A stretch of 14,808 nucleotides of DNA from Planctomycetaceae bacterium (GCA_003503535.1 DOCI01000290.1:4595-19402); one strand, 5' to 3'; shown: positions 1-7,722, numbered from the stretch's first letter. Translations and numbers: made by a program. The notes: generated by a model from the sequence alone, not told the origin.

Positions 1-182
1 GGTTCAATCCGGATGAGCGAAAAGATATCAAAGCCGCTTTCCGCATCATGTATCGCGATGGCCACACCCATCGTCATGCAATGGAAATTCTCAACGAACG
101 GGCATTTTGCTCAGCCGTGAATCCATTACTCGATTTCCTGAATGAAACCAGTGCACGTGGGTTGACCAAAGGAGCGGCTTAA
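1..182 (+). CDS. lpxA: LpxA-like acyl-ACP--UDP-N-acetylglucosamine O-acyltransferase, C-terminal fragment
   Basis: This reading frame is open from the window edge (codons start at base 3) and stops at TAA 180-182, giving 59 C-terminal residues; the N-terminal left-handed beta-helix lies outside the window. The visible part carries an arginine-rich helical stretch with the pattern 'DIKAAFRIMYRDG' and a later 'NPLLDFL...SARG' ending. This resembles the C-terminal helical domain of LpxA, where the 'aYRxLyxsG' helix follows the hexapeptide repeats and bacterial members often end near an RG. LpxA transfers a 3-hydroxyacyl chain to UDP-GlcNAc in the first step of lipid A synthesis in the cytoplasm. 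The assignment rests on a short tail only. Another helix-capped hexapeptide acyltransferase is possible. No rho-independent terminator of normal strength follows. Confidence 0.55.
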   Translation, partial: FNPDERKDIKAAFRIMYRDGHTHRHAMEILNERAFCSAVNPLLDFLNETSARGLTKGAA

Positions 183-231
183 TTCATTTTTGATAAAGCA
201 ATTTTGGCGATCTGCGGGAGCAAAATGAATT
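181..231. repeat. Widely spaced A/T-rich inverted repeat
   Basis: The arms AATTCATTTT (181-190) and AAAATGAATT (222-231) are perfect 10-base reverse complements separated by 31 bases. They start directly after the lpxA-like stop codon, in the spacer convergent with the Hsp20 genes. A weak small hairpin (AAAGCA/TGCTTT, 270-284) followed by five T lies closer to the Hsp20 stop. Either could help end transcription, but both stems are A/T-rich and neither looks like a strong terminator. Confidence 0.3.
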
Positions 232-284
232 CTCTCTGTCATTAAAGCGTCCATGCGACCGCCAATGGTAAAGCAGAATGCTTT

Positions 285-788
285 TTAATCGGATTGCACA
301 TGAATTTTTCGAGGCTGCGCACGGGGGATTCTGGGGAGTGTGATTTCCAGTACCCCGTGGGTCATTTTTGCGGAAATTCGATCGTAGTCGACTTCATCGC
401 TTAAAATGAATGAGCGATAAAAATCGCCGACCTGATATTCCTGATGCAGTAATTTGGACTGCTCAGGAATTTTGCTTTTGACGCGGCCGAATAAGGTCAG
501 TTTATTGTCTTCGATCTGCAGTTCGAGACCTTCGATGGATACGCCCGGAAGATCTGCTCGGAGGACCAGTCCTTCTTCGGTGCCAAAAATGTCGATGGGC
601 GGGGTGAAGAGCAGGCGTTGAGGGTCTTGTGTTGGAGGAGTGGATTGCCCCGTCACAGAGACCTCGGAACTTTTCGATTGCACGGGATCACTCTCTGCAG
701 AATCATCTCTTCGGATCGACAGTTGATGAGACTGTGAATCGGTGGAAGAGCCCTGCTGAGAATTGTCCTGATCTTCAAATTCGTTCAC
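285..788 (-). CDS. Hsp20/alpha-crystallin family small heat-shock protein (second of pair)
   Basis: ATP-independent holdase chaperone of the alpha-crystallin family, expected to form oligomers in the cytoplasm and keep unfolding proteins soluble. The alpha-crystallin domain fills the C-terminal ~100 residues. It begins around '[20 protein letters not shown]', carries the conserved 'GVLEITLPR' beta-strand signature, and ends with an IxV-type tail ('IHV') that can dock on a neighbouring subunit. The first ~60 residues are a Ser/Gln/Asp/Glu-rich low-complexity arm, as is common and variable in this family. The start is uncertain. The longest frame begins with TTG at 806, eight bases after the upstream Hsp20 stop, with no Shine-Dalgarno. 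GTG at 788 has AGAAGG (796-801) seven bases upstream and is preferred here. The gene is probably cotranscribed with the preceding Hsp20 gene. The family assignment is firm. Confidence 0.93.
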   Translation of the reverse strand: MNEFEDQDNSQQGSSTDSQSHQLSIRRDDSAESDPVQSKSSEVSVTGQSTPPTQDPQRLLFTPPIDIFGTEEGLVLRADLPGVSIEGLELQIEDNKLTLFGRVKSKIPEQSKLLHQEYQVGDFYRSFILSDEVDYDRISAKMTHGVLEITLPRIPRAQPRKIHVQSD

Positions 789-814
789 AAATTCGCCTTC
801 TCTCAATACATACG

Positions 815-1255
815 TTAGGAAGTGATGACCGGAATCTGACGCGGTGCAACCTGAGGTGCCCGTGGCAGCGTGATCGTCAACACGCCATCCTTCAACTCGG
901 CTTCCAGCCCTTCTTCATTCACGCGTTCGGGCAACGAAAGCGATCGCTCCCAGCTTCCCTGCATCCGCTCCTGACGCCGAAACTGATCTTGCGGAATCGC
1001 AGGTTCTAGTTGTCGCTTGCCTTTGATGATGAGAACTCCAGACGAGATACTCAGCTCAAGATCCTCCGGCTGAACGCCCGGAATTTCAGCGGTCATCAGG
1101 AATTTGTCTTCATGCTCGTAAAAATTGACGGCTGGAAATGAGCGGGCAGACCGTGCACTTCGCATCGTGATATTCATGCTCTGAAGCAAGCGGTCCATTT
1201 CCCGCTCAAACTCCTGCATGCTGCCCCAGGCATTCCCCCAGCGAAACACAGGCAT
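815..1255 (-). CDS. Hsp20/alpha-crystallin family small heat-shock protein (first of pair)
   Basis: This 146-residue protein is close to the usual size of bacterial class A small heat-shock proteins. The N-terminal '[16 protein letters not shown]' helix is typical, followed by an alpha-crystallin domain from about residue 43 ('[19 protein letters not shown]') to the '[10 protein letters not shown]' signature, and an IxV tail ('IPV') near the C-terminus. The ATG at 1253-1255 has a near-perfect Shine-Dalgarno (GGAGGGAG, 1261-1268) five bases upstream. The downstream paralogue follows within 8-26 bases depending on its start, so the two likely share one mRNA. The two proteins differ strongly outside the core domain, so they are an old duplication or hetero-oligomer partners rather than a recent copy. 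A sigma-54-like motif lies about 90 bases upstream. No CIRCE element was seen. Confidence 0.95.
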   Translation of the reverse strand: MPVFRWGNAWGSMQEFEREMDRLLQSMNITMRSARSARSFPAVNFYEHEDKFLMTAEIPGVQPEDLELSISSGVLIIKGKRQLEPAIPQDQFRRQERMQGSWERSLSLPERVNEEGLEAELKDGVLTITLPRAPQVAPRQIPVITS

Positions 1256-1573
1256 GAAAACTCCCTCCGGAAATTTCGGTTCTTATCTGATCAGACTTAA
1301 CCGACTGCCACAAAACGATTTACAGACTGTATTATACTAATCACGCAAATGTCATGCCATCTGCATAAGGATTCCATTTCAGGATTTACTTTGCCTAACT
1401 CCTACCCTGTCAACGGGTTAACAATTGATTGTTCCTCTGAAATGACCAGAGCACTCTTCGGGGAACCACTGCCTTTCTGGCAGAATTCTATGCAAATCCT
1501 TGCATCTTTGCGATTGGTTTTCGATGCTATACTGATTCCTGGTACTACATGCTGCTCAAATAAGGTTCGCTCG
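1256..1573. other. Divergent intergenic region between Hsp20 genes and coaD
   Basis: This 318-base spacer holds the sigma-54-like motif and the Shine-Dalgarno for the minus-strand Hsp20 pair. On the plus strand, TATACT at 1528-1533 is a possible coaD -10 box, placing a start near 1540, but its -35 region is poor. The coaD frame stays open upstream to ATG 1349. The ~75 residues it would add precede the family's normal N-terminus and are treated as noncoding. No RNA gene or operator palindrome was recognised. Confidence 0.5.
1345..1359 (-). promoter_or_regulatory. Sigma-54 (RpoN)-like promoter upstream of the Hsp20 pair
   Basis: On the minus strand the sequence reads TGGCATGACATTTGC. This has the GG and GC dinucleotides 10 bases apart and matches the RpoN consensus TGGCAY-R-N4-TTGC. 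A start site would fall near 1333, leaving a leader of about 78 bases before the Hsp20 ATG at 1255. A TATAAT hexamer (1331-1336, minus strand) lies just downstream and could instead be the -10 of a sigma-70-type promoter, but no good -35 sits 16-18 bases ahead of it. This is a motif match only. Confidence 0.42.
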
Positions 1574-2074
1574 ATGCTCAATTCTCAACACGCCGTGTAT
1601 GTCGGTAGTTTCGATCCCATGACCCTTGGGCATGTCGATGTCGTGCGTCGGGGGGCCAGAATCTTCGAGCAGTTGACGGTGGGGATCGGCATCAATCCCG
1701 AAAAAAATCCTCTGTTCACCTCTGAGGAACGTCTCCAATTGATTCAGGATATTTTGTCCGATTTAGAGAATGTGAAGGTCGCCTGCTTTTCTGGATTGAC
1801 CGTTGACTTCGTCAAGCAGCAACAGGCAGGGGTGATGCTGCGGGGAATTCGAACACTGTCCGATATTGAAACCGAATTCACGATGACACTCGCCAACCAT
1901 GCCCTGGAACCGGAAATCGAAACCGTTTTCCTGATGGCCAGCGAGCGGTACTCTCATATCTCAAGTTCGCTCATTAAGCAGATTGCACAAATGGGAAGGG
2001 AATCAGCAGCCGACAAACTTGAACAATTTATTCCGGAACAGATCATCAAACCATTGCTGGCAAAATTTGTTTGA
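1574..2074 (+). CDS. coaD: Phosphopantetheine adenylyltransferase
   Basis: CoaD transfers AMP from ATP to 4'-phosphopantetheine to make dephospho-CoA, the penultimate step of coenzyme A synthesis, in the cytoplasm. The 166-residue product is the normal family length (~160). The nucleotidyltransferase signature 'GSFDPMTLGH' (residues 11-20) holds the first nucleotide-binding motif. 'RGIRTLSDIETEF' (90-102) matches the conserved phosphopantetheine-site region, and 'ISSSLIK' (129-135) is the second nucleotide motif (family ISSTxVR). ATG 1574 is chosen because the protein then begins just before the first beta strand, as in other CoaD proteins. Upstream is only a weak AAGG ribosome-binding site. 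The gene is convergent with the Gfo/Idh gene with 12 bases between stop codons, so the two transcripts must overlap or end inside each other's coding region. Confidence 0.95.
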   Translation: MLNSQHAVYVGSFDPMTLGHVDVVRRGARIFEQLTVGIGINPEKNPLFTSEERLQLIQDILSDLENVKVACFSGLTVDFVKQQQAGVMLRGIRTLSDIETEFTMTLANHALEPEIETVFLMASERYSHISSSLIKQIAQMGRESAADKLEQFIPEQIIKPLLAKFV

Positions 2075-2086
2075 GAATTGATTTAA

Positions 2087-3430
2087 TCAGGACAGCGACC
2101 AACCCTCACGCGGCGTACGCTTAAGAAACTGATCCGCCTCCGGGCAATTCGTCGCTTTCATGTTTGCCGCATCCCACTCCAACTTTTTGCCTGCCCGGAA
2201 AGCGACATTCCCTAAATGATTGGCTTCTGTCAATGGGCCAGCGTAACTGAAAGGACTGCCGGTTTCTGAGCCGGTTTTGCAGGCCTGAACCCACTCGGCA
2301 TGATGGCCGGGAGAGTCCGGGATGAATGGTTTCGGCGGCTCGAAGTTTTGGAATTTGTCTTCGGGCAGCAGGATGTGCTTGCCGTAATCGGAGAGGACCA
2401 TGCCGTCATCGCCGATGAAGAGGACTCCATTCCCCCATTGCGGAATTCCACCCGACTTCCAGATTTCCGGCTTACTGGTTCCCTGATGCCAGGTCAATGT
2501 GCAGGCTGGCATCTCGCCTCGGGATCCATATTCATAGACGGCTGACATCGAAGCCGGGGCAATTTCCGGATGTGGTTCGGGGCCGAAGGCTTCAATTGTG
2601 AGCGGGGCGTCGAGCTTGAGTGCCCAGAATGGAAGGTCGTTCCAGTGACTTCCCAGATCCGACATCGTTCCATTTCCAAAGTCCCACCAGCGATACCATT
2701 TCGGTCCGGGGAAATAAGCGGTATTGAAAGGACGGTACGGAGCAGGCCCCAGCCAGAGATCCCAATTCAACTCGGGTGGAGGCGTCATTTTTTCAGTGGG
2801 ACGTTCAGTGACGTGCACAATGTCGCCATTCTTCTTGGCATCTTCAGCCGATTGCAATCCCCACGCACGAGAAACCCACACATGCACTTCACGAACCGGG
2901 CCGATCGCATTGGATTGAATCAGTTCGACAACCCGACGATAGTTGGGCATCCCATGGATTTGCGTTCCCATCTGAGTCGCAACATCAGCCTTGGCAGCCG
3001 CTTCGGTAATAATACGTGACTCTTCGACATTCCAGGTGAGAGGTTTTTCGCAATAGACATGCTTACCCGCTTTCAACGCCGGTAGAGTCGCATAAGCATG
3101 GATATGTTCCGGCGTGCTGACAACGACTCCATCGATGTCATCTGTTTTGGTGTAGAGTTCGCGAAAGTCAACATAAGTTCGAGCATTGGCATGAGTTTTC
3201 GCGGCTCGTTCCAGACTGTGCTGATTGACATCACACACCGCAACCACTTCGACATCGGGTTCAGCAGTAATCGTCCTTAAGTTCGCACCACCTCGCCCGC
3301 CAACTCCAATAAAGGCCAGATTCAATTTTGAATTAGCCGAGTGAGCACGAACGGGGCTGGAAGCGGTCAGATAGAGAGCAGAGGCAAAAGCTGTTTGCTT
3401 CAACAAGTCGCGGCGGTTGAGGTTGGTCAT
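2087..3430 (-). CDS. Gfo/Idh/MocA family oxidoreductase with Tat signal
   Basis: NAD(P)-dependent oxidoreductase of the Gfo/Idh/MocA class (447 residues). The N-terminus 'NRRDLLKQ' (Arg6-Arg7) followed by a hydrophobic segment and 'VRA' near residue 29 is a twin-arginine signal, so the folded, cofactor-loaded enzyme is likely exported. The Rossmann fold starts at residue ~37 with 'FIGVGGRGG' (G42, G44, G47). 'STPEHIHA' (105-112) and 'CEKPLTW' (127-133) are the family's conserved substrate/cofactor motifs, EKP carrying the catalytic-region lysine. The C-terminal half has the '[10 protein letters not shown]' and '[12 protein letters not shown]' blocks seen in many planctomycete paralogues. Substrate is unknown; sugars, inositols or sugar acids are typical. 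An AGGAAA ribosome-binding site lies ~9 bases before ATG 3430. It follows the sulfatase gene on the same strand by 96 bases, suggesting a shared polysaccharide-related role. Confidence 0.93.
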   Translation of the reverse strand: MTNLNRRDLLKQTAFASALYLTASSPVRAHSANSKLNLAFIGVGGRGGANLRTITAEPDVEVVAVCDVNQHSLERAAKTHANARTYVDFRELYTKTDDIDGVVVSTPEHIHAYATLPALKAGKHVYCEKPLTWNVEESRIITEAAAKADVATQMGTQIHGMPNYRRVVELIQSNAIGPVREVHVWVSRAWGLQSAEDAKKNGDIVHVTERPTEKMTPPPELNWDLWLGPAPYRPFNTAYFPGPKWYRWWDFGNGTMSDLGSHWNDLPFWALKLDAPLTIEAFGPEPHPEIAPASMSAVYEYGSRGEMPACTLTWHQGTSKPEIWKSGGIPQWGNGVLFIGDDGMVLSDYGKHILLPEDKFQNFEPPKPFIPDSPGHHAEWVQACKTGSETGSPFSYAGPLTEANHLGNVAFRAGKKLEWDAANMKATNCPEADQFLKRTPREGWSLS

Positions 3431-3526
3431 CGCGTGTATTTCCTGTCTGGTGGGGATGAAGTGAGCAGGCTGATAATATTCTCGTCGTTGAGGAAGTCAT
3501 TCGTCAACTAAGCAGAGATGGGTACA

Positions 3527-4915
3527 CTACTTTTCCAGCTGATTTTCAACCGGTTCAATCGACTGGCGATGTTCCTCGGCTAATTGCGTCAATAGTTCGA
3601 CAATATCGGGATATCGAGCAGAAATGTTGTACTTTTCGGAAGGATCCTTGTTTAGATTGTAAAGTTCCGGTTTTTCGTGAACTTCTTTTTTTGGTCCAAT
3701 GCCATAACAGCCTGCGGTAATGAAGTGAACTTTCCATGGGCCCTTGCGAACAGCATAAATCTGTTCTTCCCGCCAGTAAAATACGCGATCTCGTGGGCTT
3801 CTTTTCGAATCTCCTCGCAGTAATCCAGAAAGATCGTAGCCATCGAGTGTCACATCACTTTGATAATCAACTCCTGCCATCGAGCAAAAAGTTGGTAGCA
3901 AATCCATTGTCGCTCCCAACTCGAGTTGAACGCCGGGTTGCACGGTGCCGGGCATCCAGAAGATGGTCGGCTCACGCATGCCCCCTTCGAAGGTGGATCC
4001 CTTGCCTTCTCTCAGCAAACCCGCAGACCCGCCATGTGTTTCGAATGGTAACCAGGGACCATTGTCCGAAGTGAAAACGACGAGTGTATTTTCATCGAGA
4101 TCGAGTTCGCGTAATGTGTCGAGAATCTGTCCGACGCCATGATCAATCTCTTCAATCACATCCCCGAAAATCCCTCTTTTGCTTTTGCCGAGAAATTTTT
4201 CACCAGCATATAAGGGAATATGAGGCAGATTGTGTGCAAGATAGACAAAGAACGGTTTGTCTTTATTTTCCTTGATGAAATCGACAGCATGATCGGTGTA
4301 CCGCTGAGTGATCGTATGCTGATCCGCTGGCTGTTCAACAACTTTGGTGTTGTGAATGATGGGGACCTGATATTGCTCGATGGGGGCATAATAGTTCGGA
4401 TCTTCCCTAGATTTCTGACGGTAACTCGGGAAGCCTTTGACAGCATCCATATCGTTGGAATAGGGAATGCCCCAGTAGGAATCGAAGCCGTGATTGGTCG
4501 GCAGGAATTGTTCTTTGTGCCCCAAATGCCACTTGCCGATCGCGGCGGTGGCATAACCTTTGGTTTTGAGATGCTCTGCGATTGTTGTTTCGCTGGCAGG
4601 CAAACCGCCGTTGGAATTCGGAAACAAGACCCGACGTTTGGCGGACATCATGCCGTTACGAATCGGAAGTCTGCCGGTCATTAGCGCGGCTCGACTGGGC
4701 GTGCAGACACTGGCTCCCACATAAAAGTTAGTCCACTTCTGACCTTCAGCAGCCATCTCATCCAGATTGGGTGTGCGGATCGTTGGATGTCCAAAACAGG
4801 ACAGGTCGCCATACCCCAGATCGTCACAGAAAATGACCACAAAGTTCGGAGATGCCTCCACTGGAGTAGAGAGCATTGAGCAAAACAGCAGACAGGCCAG
4901 CAGGAATTGACGCAT
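3527..4915 (-). CDS. Sulfatase (arylsulfatase family, S1 type), secreted
   Basis: Hydrolyses sulfate esters, probably on sulfated polysaccharide fragments, outside the cytoplasm. Residues 1-21 form a Sec signal peptide (Leu/Cys-rich core, cleavage near 'VEA-SP'). The alkaline-phosphatase-like fold shows the expected residues: metal ligands D31-D32 in 'DDLGYGD', the modification motif C71-T-P-S-R75 whose cysteine is converted to formylglycine, 'GKWHLG' (127-132), 'PHIPL' (231-235), 'SDNG' (D284, N285) and 'REGKGSTFEGG' (K305). The C-terminal subdomain ends normally at 462 residues. ATG 4915 follows an AGAGGA ribosome-binding site. No formylglycine-generating enzyme or anaerobic maturase is encoded in the window, so activation must come from elsewhere in the genome. 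Catalytic residues look intact. The exact substrate cannot be told from sequence. Confidence 0.96.
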   Translation of the reverse strand: MRQFLLACLLFCSMLSTPVEASPNFVVIFCDDLGYGDLSCFGHPTIRTPNLDEMAAEGQKWTNFYVGASVCTPSRAALMTGRLPIRNGMMSAKRRVLFPNSNGGLPASETTIAEHLKTKGYATAAIGKWHLGHKEQFLPTNHGFDSYWGIPYSNDMDAVKGFPSYRQKSREDPNYYAPIEQYQVPIIHNTKVVEQPADQHTITQRYTDHAVDFIKENKDKPFFVYLAHNLPHIPLYAGEKFLGKSKRGIFGDVIEEIDHGVGQILDTLRELDLDENTLVVFTSDNGPWLPFETHGGSAGLLREGKGSTFEGGMREPTIFWMPGTVQPGVQLELGATMDLLPTFCSMAGVDYQSDVTLDGYDLSGLLRGDSKRSPRDRVFYWREEQIYAVRKGPWKVHFITAGCYGIGPKKEVHEKPELYNLNKDPSEKYNISARYPDIVELLTQLAEEHRQSIEPVENQLEK

Positions 4916-5050
4916 AACGTTCCTCTTTGTTTAACAAAACATTTCAGGTGATTTGATCAACTGAGTGTAACGCAAAACAAATCAGAATTCATACATGAGT
5001 CATAAATTCGTGGTACAGAATTTACTGGTCATATAAGCACGAAGCATCAA

Positions 5051-5081
5051 AGAAAAAACCGAGCCTGACGAGGCTCGGTTT
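5051..5081 (-). terminator. Intrinsic terminator of the ketoacyl synthase gene
   Basis: A perfect 10-bp stem (AAACCGAGCC 5056-5065 with GGCTCGGTTT 5072-5081) encloses a 6-base loop. Read on the minus strand it is followed by six consecutive U, then CUUU. It lies 34 bases beyond the stop codon of the gene at 5115-6431 and upstream of the sulfatase gene, so the two minus-strand genes are likely separate transcription units. Confidence 0.88.
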
Positions 5082-5114
5082 CTGGATGAACAATTTCCCT
5101 GTCACAGATGCAAA

Positions 5115-6431
5115 CTACACGCACTCAACAACCAACGCACTGGCCTGACCGGCACGGGTGATGTTGACGTTGATGAAGATTTTGTTGTCAGTCTTCAACG
5201 GCTCTCCATGAACGATGTTGAGCGGACAGTTCGGATCGGGGGTGCTGTAGTTGAGTGTTGGGAAGATGATCCCATTTTTCAGCCCGAGAATCGAACCGGC
5301 GATTTCCAATGCCCCGGATCCTGAACCACAATTCCCGAAGAACGGCTTCAGAGAAGTCACGGGAATTTTAGACCCCAGATCATCCCCAAAGACTTCCCGA
5401 ATTGCAGCGGCCTCGGCTGCATCAATCTTTATGGAACCACAACCGTGAGCATTAATGTGACCGACTTCTTCCGGTTGAATGCCAGCACTTCTCATCGCAG
5501 CTCGCAATGCATTCACGACAGCTTGTCGGGGATTGGGTCCCTCTTTGACAGTACGGACACAAGAGCTACCAATTCCCAGGACATAACCGTAAATATTTGC
5601 ATTACGATCCAGCGCCCGATCTTCCTTCTCCAGAATAAAGGCACAGGCACCTTCGCCAAGGACTTCTCCCCCCCGATTTTTATCGAAGGGCTTGAGAACT
5701 GTTTTGGGATCTGCACCTTTGGGATCGGCAACTTCATGCAATCCGGTCAGATTGATCGATTTGATCACATGCAAACGGGCACCGGTTGTCCCGGCAATCA
5801 TCGCTTCAGCCTGACCACGTCGAATGATGCGGAGTGATTCCCCAAGTGTTAAATTGGCGTTGGCATCTTCAAGTGTCAACGAATTGCTCGGACCGCAGGC
5901 ACGGGCATAAATGCTGATATGACAAGCTGGCATATTCGGGAGATACTTCAGCAGCCACAAAGGCTCCAGTTTCGGCAGGCCCTTGCCTCCCCATACCGTG
6001 TCCGTTGGTATTCCTTCCTCATTTCGAGAGGCGGCAGCAGCATCGAAAAGCACATCTGGAGGAGAGAGCATCAGATCGGCTCCGAATTCGACACCGAGCC
6101 AGGTGCGATCTTCATCGGGAGTCGGAGGTTCCATTCCGGATTGTTCTAACGCCAGATTCGCAGAGGCGACCCCTAACTGAATGTCGCGGCACATCACCTT
6201 AATACTCTTCCGCTGAGGCCTAAGATATTCTTTTTTCATCGAAGAATCGGTGAATTCGTGGCACTGTCCACCGATATGACCTGGAGGAGCGATGCCCGGA
6301 AACAGGTCGAAGGGACCAATTCCAGATTCTCCATTCATCAGGGCTTTTTCGACGGTGTCGATATCATTGCCACAGGCACTGACAATTCCCATTCCGGTAA
6401 TACTGACGCGCTGATTTGTTGATTCGTTCAT
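5115..6431 (-). CDS. Atypical beta-ketoacyl synthase (KAS I/II, FabF-like family)
   Basis: This 438-residue protein has the FabF/KAS II thiolase-fold layout, condensing acyl chains with malonyl-ACP in canonical members. The N-terminus 'RVSITGMGIVSACG' is typical. The nucleophile is C179 in 'ARACGPSNS', the first histidine is H329 in 'NAHGCGSIKID', and the conserved lysine is K362. The second catalytic histidine (FabF H340) is replaced by Asn367 in 'LKPFFGNCGSG', five residues after the lysine exactly as in FabF. The usual C-terminal GFGG-N loop that gates the active site is replaced by 'ITRAGQAS'. The protein may still condense or decarboxylate, or may be a specialised or accessory subunit. 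There is no acyl carrier protein, ketoreductase or acyltransferase gene beside it. The start ATG 6431 has only a weak GGG upstream. The gene ends at a strong terminator. Confidence 0.88.
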   Translation of the reverse strand: MNESTNQRVSITGMGIVSACGNDIDTVEKALMNGESGIGPFDLFPGIAPPGHIGGQCHEFTDSSMKKEYLRPQRKSIKVMCRDIQLGVASANLALEQSGMEPPTPDEDRTWLGVEFGADLMLSPPDVLFDAAAASRNEEGIPTDTVWGGKGLPKLEPLWLLKYLPNMPACHISIYARACGPSNSLTLEDANANLTLGESLRIIRRGQAEAMIAGTTGARLHVIKSINLTGLHEVADPKGADPKTVLKPFDKNRGGEVLGEGACAFILEKEDRALDRNANIYGYVLGIGSSCVRTVKEGPNPRQAVVNALRAAMRSAGIQPEEVGHINAHGCGSIKIDAAEAAAIREVFGDDLGSKIPVTSLKPFFGNCGSGSGALEIAGSILGLKNGIIFPTLNYSTPDPNCPLNIVHGEPLKTDNKIFINVNITRAGQASALVVECV

Positions 6432-6796
6432 AAACCCGAAATTCGCTTACAGAAAGTCAAAAAAACAATTTTGACTCGGAAAGTTAACGTGAAAATCCAT
6501 GCGGACTCTCACAAAAGTGCCTGATGAATTTAACATCGGCTAATTCACGATGATAATAGAGTCATCGCGATATTGTGAGTGAATTCTCATCATGAGTCAA
6601 ATTGCAAGAAGACGCAATCTAGGCAGCATTTGCAAGGGATTCCAACTTTTCCGAACGCAAAATCAGCAAAAGAGGTATCGATCGTAACAACTTTCCGCAT
6701 CGGACTGAGAAAAAGGCGAGATTGCGCAGATGGCGGGGTTCCGGGAGGAGTACAGAATTTTCTGAAAAACTTACTCAAAATGATAAGAGCTTCGCC

Positions 6797-6880
6797 GGGT
6801 GGCGGGGGCGCTCTCGAAGAGAAGCCCCCGAATGTTGAGCTTCTGGGGGCTACCGCAAATGCGGAGCGCCCCCGCCACCC
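6797..6880. repeat. Nested palindromic element, 84 bp (copy A)
   Basis: The outer arms are perfect 17-base reverse complements (6797-6813 and 6864-6880; ends GGGTGGC and GCCACCC). Inside is a second 7-bp stem (6823-6829 with 6845-6851), so the RNA or single strand could fold into a branched hairpin. The element shares end sequences, length and internal landmarks with the element at 9485-9567. No coding capacity and no obvious target-site duplication. Confidence 0.8.
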
Positions 6881-6927
6881 CAGGTTAATTTTCTTAAACG
6901 CTTTGTGACTCATTCTAAGTCTATTTA

Positions 6928-6950
6928 GACAGGCTGGAAGCCTGTCCTAC
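6928..6950. repeat. Short hairpin repeat with CCTAC tail (3' side of def)
   Basis: The arms GACAGGCT (6928-6935) and AGCCTGTC (6939-6946) flank a GGA loop, followed by CTAC. It sits 14 bases beyond the def stop and could help end the def transcript, but on the minus strand no U-run follows. The core CAGGC...GCCTG and the CCTAC tail recur at 7723-7743. Confidence 0.65.
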
Positions 6951-6963
6951 AAGTACTGAAATA

Positions 6964-7542
6964 TTAAGAACCCGCGGCTAATTTCTTCAATTCTTTGAGG
7001 AGTTCCGCATCCGAGGGAGTTTTCTCGCGGGTCTGGGCATCGCGGAACTGTCTTTCGAAATCGTCGACGACGACCGCGACTTTATCGCGTTCTTCCTTGG
7101 TCATTCGATCAATAAACAGAACACCATCGATATGATCATTCTCGTGCTGGACAGCTCGGGAGGCCAGATCGTCGAGATCGTAACTAAGCAGTTGCCCCTT
7201 CAAATTGTAGGCTTCGACTGTTATTTCCTTGGAACGTTCGACCGGGCCGTATAATTCGGGGAAACTTAGGCAACCTTCTTCACCGGTCACCTGTCCGCGA
7301 CGTTTTTTGATGGTCGGGTTGATGAAGACGATTTCTTCATCTTTCTGATCGGCATCAGCCGTGAGATTGATAATGAACAATTGATAAGGCAACGCGACCT
7401 GATTAGCAGCCAGGCCGATACCGTTGGCTGCATACATTAGTTCGAACATTTCTTCGACGGTTTTCCGCAATTTCGCATCAATTGCGCGGACGGGAGTCGA
7501 CTTGAAATGGAGAGCCGGGTGCGGGTAAAGAACAATTTCCAT
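6964..7542 (-). CDS. def: Peptide deformylase
   Basis: Removes the formyl group from N-terminal formylmethionine of nascent proteins at the ribosome. It is a metalloenzyme, usually Fe2+ or Zn2+. All three family motifs are present (numbered from the ATG chosen here): 'GIGLAANQ' (41-48), 'EEGCLS' (88-93, Cys91 a metal ligand) and 'HENDH' (133-137, two His ligands and the catalytic Glu). At 192 residues it is slightly longer than E. coli Def, with a charged C-terminal helix ending 'ELKKLAAGS'. A GTG at 7551 in the same frame adds three residues; ATG 7542 is preferred because it begins at the usual 'MEIVLYPHPAL' family start and has GAGTGA upstream. Divergent from glyS; there is no fmt gene beside it. 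A clear promoter lies 45-73 bases upstream. Confidence 0.96.
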   Translation of the reverse strand: MEIVLYPHPALHFKSTPVRAIDAKLRKTVEEMFELMYAANGIGLAANQVALPYQLFIINLTADADQKDEEIVFINPTIKKRRGQVTGEEGCLSFPELYGPVERSKEITVEAYNLKGQLLSYDLDDLASRAVQHENDHIDGVLFIDRMTKEERDKVAVVVDDFERQFRDAQTREKTPSDAELLKELKKLAAGS

Positions 7543-7586
7543 AAAATTCACTCAAAACAGTGCATCAAAATATCGGTTTTGATGTC

Positions 7587-7615
7587 AGTATAGTCTTCCG
7601 ACCAGTTGATTTGAA
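7587..7615 (-). promoter_or_regulatory. Sigma-70-type promoter of def
   Basis: On the minus strand TTCAAA (-35, 7610-7615) and TATACT (-10, 7587-7592) are separated by exactly 17 bases. Transcription would begin near 7580, giving a leader of about 40 bases before the def ATG. The -10 matches the consensus in 5 of 6 positions and the -35 in 4 of 6. Confidence 0.55.
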
Positions 7616-7722
7616 ACCAGCCGTACGGGAGAGGAAGTTCAATAGTCACGACAATGGATCATGTGCTATTGTTACGAAATACGTACACTCGGCTCGCCCG
7701 TGTCAATAAGTGAGTCGATTTC

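Larger units (their letters stand above)
6432..6963. other. Gene-free spacer with palindromic elements
   Basis: This 532-base spacer lies between the 5' end of the ketoacyl synthase gene and the 3' end of def, both on the minus strand. The part 6432-6796 should contain the ketoacyl synthase promoter, but no convincing -35/-10 pair was found. The right part holds an 84-base nested palindrome (6797-6880) and a short hairpin (6928-6946). Frames of just over 100 codons exist on both strands, but they run through the palindrome, have low-complexity Pro/Gly content and no family resemblance. Confidence 0.6.

Noticed and set aside
285..1255. Hsp20 pair as a recent tandem duplication
   Set aside because: The proteins share only the alpha-crystallin core pattern; lengths, N-termini and most core residues differ.
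1349..1573. N-terminal extension of coaD from ATG 1349
   Set aside because: The extra ~75 residues precede the canonical first beta strand and look like translated promoter DNA; ATG 1574 gives the normal family length.
6592..6913. ATGAGTCA (6592-6599) and TGACTCAT (6906-6913) as terminal inverted repeats of a 322-bp mobile element
   Set aside because: The match stops at eight bases, the flanks show no target-site duplication, and there is no transposase or internal symmetry spanning the whole segment.
6579..6913. Overlapping ~105-codon open frames on both strands
   Set aside because: Both run through the palindromic element, are low in complexity, lack ribosome-binding sites and resemble no family.
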